DNA from: Emydura subglobosa
Taxonomy: Eukaryota; Chordata; Testudines; Chelidae
Assembly: GCA_007922225.1 (NCBI GenBank)
Contig: ML679960.1
Location: forward strand, 3,486,032 to 3,550,031
Reading direction: 5' to 3'
DNA length: 64,000 nt
Every line of letters starts with the position of its first letter. Position 1 is the first letter of the stretch. Below the pieces are notes generated by a model. That model saw only the letters and a program-made list of their open reading frames with translations, was not told the DNA's origin and made no database searches. Below are positions 56,560 to 64,000 of the stretch, one piece after another. A program made the translations under genes and the position numbers.

Positions 56560-56930
56560 CCCAGGGGCGTGTGCAAGGGGGGCGTGGAGAGCAGGGGCAT
56601 GGGCTCCCCCAATCAGTGGAGCGCAAAATTTCTCCTGATTCGGGGCTGGGAGAGTGAGCTCCTCTGGCCTCGAGCCAGAACAGGAGATGATGACAACTCC
56701 CTCAGCCCTGGGGTCACGGGGGGAGAGCCAGCTCCTCTGGCCACCAGGGGAGAGAGAGCAAGCTCCACTGGCCCTGAGGAAGAGGGGGCAGGGGGGAGGG
56801 AAGAGCCAGCTCCTCCAGCCGCCACAAGGGGTGGGGAGGGTGGGGAGGGTGGGAGCTCCTCTGGCCCAGGGGAAGAGGGGTGGCACAGAAAGTGCCCCTC
56901 CAATAGCGGCCAAATTTTTATTCCTGTGCA
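56560..56930. repeat. GC-rich degenerate minisatellite-like block
   Basis: A gagctcctctggcc-type unit occurs about five times (near 56657, 56729, 56763, 56806 and 56848) with variable ggggagag-rich spacers. The block is framed by gcgtgtgcaaggg and cctgtgcacactcatgcg, which could be remnants of inverted ends. Composition differs sharply from the surrounding AT-rich intron. It lies about 350 bp from APOO exon 2. Reading frames through it are side effects of composition. Confidence 0.55.
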
Positions 56931-57289
56931 CACTCATGCGTTCCTGTGAGTTAGACCTACTAGTATTGGCAACTTTCTTACCACAGAAAATACTCAGTGA
57001 AAAATATTTTATTAGGAGTTTTCAGATATGGAAGAGACTATTTTATATATGAGCAAGTCTCAAATGTCAAACAGGCCTCAAAACATATAGTTAGGAAAAG
57101 TAAAAGAAAAGCTCATGGACTTTTTCATTGCAAGTTTAAATTAATTATTCCTTTTTCCTTGTAACATGAAGACAAACATGCAAACATTTTTGCCCTCCCA
57201 AAGTAAATGATCTTTCTCTGTTAGGCATGTGCTTCTCCATATACCATTACCAGAACACTGTGAAAACAACCAGAACGGCAGGGTCTTAC

Positions 57290-57400
57290 CTCATCAATTT
57301 TTAGGAACTCTTTTTTTGGAGTTTCCTTCTCAGAGGATGAAGCATATACTTGCAGAGACAGCAAGCTCAGGCTAGCAGGCATAGCTCCCAGACGCATTAC
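57290..57400 (-). CDS. APOO: APOO coding exon 2 (N-terminal, leader-like)
   Basis: The exon is 111 bp (37 codons, phase 0 at both ends). It follows an acceptor ending in ttgttttcag and ends in gatgag before a gtaag donor. It reads V-M-R-L-G-A-M-P-A-S-L-S-L-L-S-L-Q-V-Y-A and ends in K-I-D-E, aligning with the human stretch that carries PASLSLL..VYA and VDE. The basic and hydrophobic beginning with a serine- and alanine-rich stretch is consistent with mitochondrial import or a first membrane-associated segment. In the human protein only three residues precede this exon, so a short first exon should lie upstream (higher coordinate). An in-frame ATG occurs at the second codon but should not be taken as the start without transcript data. 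Confidence 0.93.
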
Positions 57401-58495
57401 CTGAAAACAATATAAGATTATACACATTTTATGCACTCTGCTGGAAATGCATTAGACAAGTGTGTTTGAATACTTTCCATACAGATAGCTATATGCACAG
57501 CACATGTAAACCTAAGTTGCACTGAAGAATGCAACATGCTCAATAGGTAAGAGCCAAAACACTCAGAAAATCAGGTATAGAGTTGAAGAGCACAATATAT
57601 AGGTGTGTATATTTTCTGCATTTTACCTCATTAGAAGATTCACCCTCCCTCTTTCATTTGAATTACATATTTATGGCCAATTTTTGAATTGTAGGTACCT
57701 GAAGTCATGCTCATAAATTCATAATTCACCCAATTTTATTGAAGTGGGGATTTGGAGGTATCATGACATTTCCTTCAGTAGAACCTGTGAGTGCTCAGCA
57801 TCTGTGAAAGACTGTCCACTCCTAGTGAGGTGCCAAAATATGGCTTTAGGTGTGTAATGAGATAACCACAATTGAAAGTTCTGACCTTTAATTCCAGCCA
57901 TCTCAGTGACTCTGAGATACCTCCTACACTCACATGGGAGCCCTGAGATTGCTACAGACAGTATTTAATTTGTCATGAAAGAGGTGCCAGGGCTCAAGCA
58001 AAAAAAAAATTTTTTTTTAAACTTTCATAACTGATGTAGCAAGCCCAGAGGTGCTGGGGCTATGAACTGCCAAGTCTAGAGGTGCAGGGGTTTAGTCCTG
58101 GCACAGATTAAGCACTGGCTACAGAGATGACATTGCCAGCTTCAGGAAAGATGGAAAGACTATGCTACTTGAAAAGCCCTTGTATCTGAACACACAACAG
58201 AACTACCATCTTGAAAGCAGATATCATCTTTCCCATTTCCAGGATGTGGGCTCCAATGCATCTTTTAAATAGACAGTAAAGAGTGATGGAGTTTAAAACA
58301 GAGACAAATGGAATTTTGGAATATACTGCCAGTCAAGATGACTGTGAATTGAAACTGGGAGCAAGGAAGAAATTTTTCCAGGAGATATTTGTTCCCACAA
58401 CTCCTCCAAAGTAAGAGATTTAATCCAAAAAAGCCAGTTAACCCACACAAGACCCTTCAAGAGTCTCACATTCATATAGTACTTTTCACAAATAA
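57401..58495. other. Upstream APOO intron, unassigned interspersed repeat near 57670-57880
   Basis: No exon found, including the expected three-codon first exon. The stretch with agtgctcagcatctgtgaaa and tgaggtgccaaaatatggct resembles a frequent reptile interspersed repeat that I cannot assign; 62100-62240 has the same flavour. Confidence 0.4.
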
Positions 58496-58497
58496 AC

Positions 58498-58600
58498 TTG
58501 GGCGTGGTCTACATGTGAAGTTGCACTAGTATAACTAAAGGTGTTATGTTGCACCAATTTAGCTAAACCAGTGAAATGTTTATGTTTTAATAAAGGTAAT
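58498..58600. mobile_element. MITE end fragment (gtctacatg type)
   Basis: It starts gggcgtggtctacatgtgaa and has gcactagtataactaaaggt, typical of short terminal-repeat elements with 'gtctacac' ends like the Harbinger group here. The other end was not found. Confidence 0.35.
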
Positions 58601-61260
58601 AATAGCAGTCCTTAGCGAGGGTGCAATACCTTAGATGCATGCTCTGGAACTCTGTTACAGTTAGTGGTTGAATGTTTAGAAAAGAAAGTATACCAAGTAT
58701 GTAGAGAATATGTACTTTTTAACCCTCCCCCCAAACGTTTATAAACCAAAATTACTTCCATCATGTCAGAGACTGAATGCTGACTGAGGACTAAATTCAG
58801 TTTAAGTTCAAAATGTTTTGTATATAAAACAAATAGCAGCAGCAACTGCTTTTCAATTATCCACATACCAGATAAGAGGTCAAACTGATAGACATGTCCC
58901 CCAGCAGAAGGCAGTTCACCAGGATTGGGTGCAGTGGAACAAGTCATATGCAACTCTTGCTCTGCCATGTGGTCTAGAGCTGGCTAGCACTGCCCTAAGT
59001 GAAAGTAGGATCAGCCCAGCAGAGGCTGGAACTAGACATGATGAGAAAGATGCCGAACACCAAGCAATCTCTGCCCAAGAAACTCCTGTTCACCCCTCGA
59101 GAAATAAAGTTCCTCTATATCAAAGTCAATACACCCTTCAGCGCAGCTGCTCTGCAAGATGAAGGGGAATGCAAATTGGACCTTTCTATAAAAATAGGGG
59201 TGAATCTGGCACACCGTATTTTGTGTGATCTAACATCTCAAAAAACAGTCAAATAGAATCTTAATCAAACTTCTTAAAGTTTTTTACTTGTGTGCCAAGA
59301 AATATCATGTGAGAACTAGCTCACAGGATCATGTATTTTTTTTTAAAGTTTTAAATGTTTGAACTTGAAGGAGCTGGCGATGGGTAGAGGGGGATAGGAA
59401 AAAAAACCTTGCTTACAATGGAAGTGCTTTATCAGCCATAACTACTGCCTTACTAACACAGCTCTACTCTTGCCAGAACCATCAACTCTGTTTTACAGCA
59501 GAGCAAAGATGTGACCTACTTTGTTAATAAAAAACATTTGCTTAAGCTGACAAGAAGCATTTTTACACACACATTAATAGGCCTTGACAATAATATAAAT
59601 AATATTTAACCAATGATTAATTCTACAGTATATTTCCTCATTATTTCTAAGCTACTTGGAATCTGTATGTTATTTTTATTTTACTGCAAGCCTATTCTGC
59701 CACTAAGCAGACAAAAATCCAAAGTACAATTTCATATTGTAAGTACTCCTCCAAGAAAGTTGTACTCATTGGGATTTTTCAATAACAGTTATTCCAAAAC
59801 CATAATGAACAGTTTAAATATTTAAAGTTAGCATATGTTCCACACAAAGTAGTAATAAACTAAACAGTTTTATTGTGATAGCTACTAAACCATGAACTAC
59901 ACTTAAGCCAGTAATTAGGGATAAAGGCGCTTATGATATAAAACTTCAAAAACGCAACTCCAAAAACATGTCTCCACTGCTCTGGAAAACTGTGCACAAA
60001 ATCTAATTTTCCTCTATTTAGTGTATGCAGATACATTGTTTGTACCTTCAATCCAATTTCCTCTGCAATGAGTCTTCATTATAGAAACATCTCTTGTACC
60101 TATACAAAAACAAGCTGCTTTCACTGAATATTCTTTCCGTTTCTTAATGATGACTCCAATGTAACAAAAAAAAAAAAACAGTATACTGTACTGTTAGGCA
60201 ACAGACCAAAATTGAAACAAGTAGTTATATATTTATAAAAGAGAAAAATCAGTATTTAAATTTTCAAGTAGTCTTCTTACTTCTTTTAATGAAAAACCCT
60301 GACCATATTGTTTCCAGATTGTTCTAAGTTTCCCTTTTCTTTTATTCTTTATTTTTAAAAAGTGATATATAAAAAGTCTCAACAAAGTAGATATAATATG
60401 GCTCCAATCCTGTAGCCTGGGAGAACCACTCCTCTGCTCTAAAATAAGAGTCAGTATTGATAGGGGTACACACAGAGCAAGAGAGTTAGATTTATTGTTT
60501 ACACTGTGGTAACTCCAGAAATGCATGAGGCACTTTCAAAGGGTGGTTTTTTAATTTATTTTTTAATGAGAACAAAAACTAATTTAAGATACAAGAATAG
60601 ATCAAATCTTCTTCTAGTGAGAGGGCACCCTTCAAATCACAGAAACATTGTAATGGCCCTACACATCACTAAAGTTTGTACCACACAAAAGAATTGCTAA
60701 CAAATATTTTTTAAAATGTTTTACAAACATAGAAACATTATTTACGGTGTATTGTGAAAGGTGAACTTGACCCATTTTCGGAATTTACTTTAGGATCTTA
60801 TTTCGTAATACAGTATTAAGTGTAATTTCTAATTTATCTATTTTAGTAAGATTTCTGATATTAATTGTACTTTCAACTTGCTCACTCTTACTGCTATTCA
60901 ATGGGTACAAAAAAGGACTGCATAAGGGCACAACTTTTCTTCAGCCAGTGCTCTGTATTTTCATAGCTGAAAAAAATAAGTTATTTGTTGCTTTTGCAAA
61001 CTGTGAACAGAGTTCAGCTTTATCTGTAGATACTAAATCACAGCAAAACATATCAGCCAACTGGTGGGGGAAAAGGCTATCATATTTCATCTCCCATTGT
61101 TTTGCTTTACTTTCTACAGTCTCAAAAATATTTAACAATCAACTTAAAAAATTCCCATAAGAAAAATAAATCCTATTCTGCCTCACAGGATAAACAGGAA
61201 AAAGGAGCTAAGGGACAAAGTGGAGCTTTTTTCTGTGACGATTTCTTCTATGTAAATTTC
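58601..61260. other. No gene recognised
   Basis: About 2.7 kb, AT-rich. The frame at 58999-59256 (LLFTPREIKFLYIKVNTPF in it) is unusual in composition but matches nothing I know. No CpG-rich promoter-like region seen. Confidence 0.5.
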
Positions 61261-61263
61261 CTA

Positions 61264-61544
61264 GGGCTTTTCTGCACAAACTCTTAGTTTGATGCAAGCT
61301 GAAGTGTAAATCTTCCGCACCAGCCTGCCACATGTTAAGGGTCTGCAGGGACCCTGCTGCTGCACCTATAAGCTCCTTAGTGCTCTTTGATCTAACTCAT
61401 TTCAAACCATGGTATATTAAAGCACACTAAAGAACTTTTAGTGCACGGCAGCAGGATCCACATGAACACAGTACACTGAAGGGTAAAGCAGTGTACATTT
61501 GCACTTCAACAAGCAGCAAACCATATGTTCATGTAGACAAGCCC
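61264..61544. mobile_element. Harbinger-type MITE with CTA duplication
   Basis: It begins GGGCTTTTCTGCACAAAC and ends atgtagacaagccc, an inverted end. CTA stands outside both ends (61261-61263, 61545-61547). It is 281 bp, noncoding, and related in its ends to the Harbinger at 53653. Confidence 0.7.
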
Positions 61545-61799
61545 CTAGGCTGCAGGACTGCCTCTTAAAAAAATAAAAAAAAAAAAGGTTGTCAAGACTG
61601 GAAAAACTTTTCCCCTCTTGTATCTGGAGTACAAATGTCAAGAATGAACAAATGGCCATTTCCCCATTGCCTGAAGTCAGGGGGTTGGTTTTAGACACTA
61701 GGATTTGCCCACCTTTGATAGTAATATCCAATATGAGCCAGTTACTCCATAGTTATCTACCACGGATGTATCTCACTTCTTCTAAAACATCTGTACTAG

Positions 61800-61862
61800 C
61801 CATTGTAAGAGAGGATGCTGGACTAGATGGACCATCGTGTGACCTAGTATAACAGATCCTAT
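61800..61862 (+). mobile_element. LINE 3'-end-like repeat (CR1/L3 group), copy 2
   Basis: It reads gaggatgctggactagatgg, then accatcgtgtgacctagtat and cagatcctatgttc, the 3'-end phrase of a widespread amniote LINE-derived repeat. Same family as 46308-46510, opposite strand. Confidence 0.55.
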
Positions 61863-63090
61863 GTTCGAAAAATATCCTTTCAGACATTCATTTCCTTCAC
61901 TGACCACTGCGTTTCATGTGTCATTATAGCGTCCCCTATTGGCACTGACTTTTTTTCCTCTTTTAAACAAATTCTGAAAGATGTTTTAAAAGAAAACTGC
62001 TACAAAACAAACAAAATAAAAACAGGCAAATACACTCTAGGCCATGCAATTACAGTGTAACACGAATTAAGTGTTATTTACATAAGCCAAAATTGTCAAA
62101 GTTAGGATCCTGAAGTGGCCTTTATTTTCAGAAATATTCAGCACCCACAACTCTCTCCCCACTGAATTCAAAGGGGGATGTCAGTATTCAGCCCTTCTGT
62201 AAATCAGGGCACTTCTATTTAGGTTCTTAACTTTAGACAGCCAGGTTTGAAAAGTTTGGTTTTCGTAAGTACCTATTACATATTTAGGAAAAAGTTGGGT
62301 GGCTTGGAAAGCAGAAATGAACTCAATTTTATATGATCTGGTTGCTTACTTATTCAGCAAACCAGACATGATGCCATATTTGAAACAAATTACTTCAGGA
62401 CTGGAAAGTTTTGTCTTCTTACCCTCTCTTGCTAAAGGGAAAATAGAAGCTGAAATTTCACAGAAACAAACCACTTCATATTGGCCCTCTGTAGGAAGAG
62501 AGACACATACATACAAACCACCATGCACAATTCTAGTTTTAAAACAGGTTGTTTTTATAAAATAACTTTAAAACGAAACATTTTACACTAACATTTTAAA
62601 GTTTATATTTTCTTTTAAAAATTAATTCTGCAAGAGTATCAGTTTCAAGATCTCCCAAGGCAGCTAATATACATCATCTTGCCCTGAAGGAAGAAACAAA
62701 ACAAAGGGGAATGTTCAAACTACTAGATCATTTAGGTCAGGCAATAATTTGTTCACCCTCCTGCTTGTAAAGATATTGACTACCAAATATAATAGCTTTG
62801 TATTCTACAATTACATGTGTAAATTTGAGATAAAATCTGCTGCTGCAAGCATTAGTTCTACTGAGACTGTGGGCAGGAAGTGATTGTGTAAAGATCGAGG
62901 GAGGAAGAACAGCAATTCAACATGTGATATGAACCTAACCAAAGAAAAATAATTTCTAGTTTAGCTGTTCTAAATTTATCAGCATAGTACAGTTTGCTCA
63001 GCTTTGGACTCGAGAACTTTGTCCTAAAATACCTAATAATAATAAAGTTTCCTTTTTCCTTTTCTTATCACTAGTTTCTTCATTTTTATA
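61863..63090. other. No gene recognised
   Basis: AT-rich. An unassigned interspersed repeat probably lies at about 62100-62240 (atattcagcacccacaactc). No exon seen. Confidence 0.45.
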
Positions 63091-63092
63091 TA

Positions 63093-63487
63093 CAGTAGAA
63101 CCTCAGAATAACTAACACCTCAGGAATGGAGGTTGTTCATAACTCTGAAATGTTCGTAACTCTGAACAAAATGTTACAGTTCTTTCAAAAGTTTACAACT
63201 GAACATTGACTTTACACAGCTTTGAAACTTTATTATGTAGAAGAAAAATGCTGCTTTTAACTATCTTTATTTAAATGAAACAGGCATAGAAACAGTTTCC
63301 TTACCTTGTCAAATCTTTTTTTTAAACTTTCCTTTAAGTAATTTACATTTAACACAATACTGTACTGTACTTGCCTTCTTTTTTAGGTCTCTGCCGCTGC
63401 CTGATTGCATACTTCCAGTGCCAAATAAGACGTATGGTTGACCAGTCAGTTTGTAACTCTGGTGTTCAAAACTCTGAGATTCTACTG
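63093..63487. mobile_element. Tigger/pogo-type MITE
   Basis: It begins CAGTAGAACCTCAGA and ends tctgagattctactg, a near-perfect inverted end. TA flanks both sides (63091-63092, 63488-63489), the Tc1/mariner-pogo target. The inner parts also pair (gttcataactctgaaatg against gtaactctggtgttcaaaac). It is 395 bp, noncoding. Confidence 0.88.
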
Positions 63488-63747
63488 TATAATGTAACAA
63501 ATTCTTAAAACAAGTGGTCTGAGCTAGTGTAGTAGTTTAATTGGAAACATACTATATACATTATCTTAGTTTTTTATCATTAACACCTCAATTTTATGGA
63601 GTGCATTTTACAAGAAATTTTAGAATTAAGGCTTTCACTTCTAATGCTAACTTTACTGATTAACATCACTTGGAGCTATGGAGCTGTATAGTGAAAAATA
63701 TAAGCAAGTATACAGGGAAATTAGAGCAAGTTGTCCATTAAAATGAC

Positions 63748-63815
63748 TAAAAACAATGAGAGTTCTGTGGCACTTTGTTTTTGCTGTATACAGACTAACA
63801 CGGCTACCCCTCTGG
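63748..63815 (-). mobile_element. Inverted-repeat retroelement end, copy c (short)
   Basis: Read on the minus strand: ccagaggggtagccgtgtta, then gtctgtatacagcaaaaaca and aagtgccacagaactctc. It is the head block of the elements at 23741 and 14655. The hammerhead-like part is absent. Confidence 0.65.
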
Positions 63816-63956
63816 AATTAAAATGACTGTAAAAGTCACAAGTTCCCACTTGACTTATTGTGAATAGAGCTGGTCAGGAATTTTCTGACAAAACAGGTTT
63901 TTGCCAGAAAAATGCCCATTTATTGAAACCAAAATGTTTTGGGAAAGTATCTGTTT

Positions 63957-64000
63957 CATGGAATCCTAGAAATGTAGGGCTGGAAAGGATCTTGAGAGGT
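63957..64000 (-). mobile_element. CR1 LINE 3' end, cut by the window edge
   Basis: The plus strand reads tcatggaatcctagaaatgt then agggctggaaaggatcttga, the complement of the CR1 3' end, comparable to 24976-25020. The rest lies beyond the window. Confidence 0.75.

Larger units (their letters stand above)
21868..57400 (-). other. APOO: APOO (MIC26) gene span, exon 2 to 3' end
   Basis: This is the only host gene recognised. APOO encodes a small inner-membrane protein of the mitochondrial MICOS complex, which shapes cristae junctions. Six internal coding exons and a terminal exon are readable on the minus strand, each with AG and GT borders and matching codon phases. The peptide blocks follow human APOO in order: a leader-like segment, the LSLYS/KYVE block, the PPPGFYPRLGVIGFAG block, the SLYYPQQA block and the RLYDW/GY block. 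The SLYYPQQA and PRLGVIGFAG blocks fit APOO and not its paralogue APOOL, which reads differently at both places. Introns are about 5.1, 4.2, 8.5, 3.7, 12.3 and 0.27 kb, and the large ones are filled with transposable elements. The tiny first exon and the promoter were not found and may lie beyond 64000. The 3' limit is inferred from the poly(A) signal. Confidence 0.93.

Noticed and set aside
56494..57052. Open frames of 106-147 codons on both strands near APOO exon 2
   Set aside because: All lie in the GC-rich repeat block and consist of proline, glycine and serine strings in several frames at once, as expected from composition and not from coding.
58999..59256. Open frame with PREIKFLYIKVNTPF
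   Set aside because: It has a protein-like look but no domain, splice context or match I know. Not enough to call a gene.
1..64000. CRISPR arrays, tRNA and rRNA genes, bacterial or phage modules
   Set aside because: No regularly spaced repeats, cloverleaf or ribosomal blocks were found, and all coding evidence is of vertebrate genomic type.

Overview
The window looks like a piece of a reptile nuclear genome, most likely turtle. It is AT-rich and intron-dominated, with one split vertebrate gene, a CR1 retrotransposon with an intact-looking RT motif, MIR, L2-like and 5S-derived SINE relics, hAT, PIF/Harbinger and pogo/Tigger-type DNA transposons, and several large DIRS-type tyrosine-recombinase retrotransposons. 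No bacterial-type operon, CRISPR array, tRNA or rRNA gene was seen. The species call is an inference from repeat content; nothing in the sequence names the organism.

The only host gene I can support is APOO (MIC26/MIC23, a MICOS-complex protein of the mitochondrial inner membrane). It lies on the minus strand. Six coding exons with clean AG/GT borders and matching phases are readable at 57290-57400, 52093-52212, 47838-47892, 39285-39380, 35444-35535 and 23072-23182. A terminal exon starts at about 22803-22807 and ends near a poly(A) signal at 21885-21890. Together with a three-codon first exon outside what I can identify (the human protein starts with three residues before this point), the exons predict 198 residues, the length of human APOO. 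The terminal exon has a tandem acceptor: one AG places a stop codon at once, the other opens a 70-codon extension.

Layout from left to right. 1-4.7 kb: old DIRS copy 1 with an internal inversion and a hAT element nested in its end. 5.06-5.3 kb: CR1-like relic. 5.57-11.2 kb: DIRS copy 2 (gag, RT with YLDD, RNase H, tyrosine recombinase, all broken). 12.6-13.1 kb: 5S-derived SINE relic. 13.7-14.0 kb: L2-like relic. 14.65-15.0 kb: inverted-repeat element with a hammerhead-like motif. 16.05-19.1 kb: hAT transposon with a decayed BED-finger transposase. 20.0-21.2 kb: Harbinger-type MITE, MIR and hAT MITE. From 21.87 kb to 57.4 kb: APOO, whose introns hold the second hammerhead-like element (with a 100-N assembly gap), a 1.6 kb CR1, DIRS copy 4 with a nested hAT, a hAT relative, a 1.24 kb hAT with perfect 8-bp duplications, DIRS copy 3, a TTA-flanked MITE, and a three-level nest at 53.1-56.1 kb. 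57.4-64 kb: upstream or first-intron sequence with MITEs, a Tigger-type element and the end of a CR1.

The four DIRS copies make up roughly a third of the window and all point the same way (minus), the same sense as APOO. Copies 2 and 3 keep the inverted terminal repeats and the internal complementary region that define this retrotransposon class. None of the transposable-element genes looks intact, so this is a record of successive waves of insertion, nesting, deletion and inversion around one conserved mitochondrial gene.
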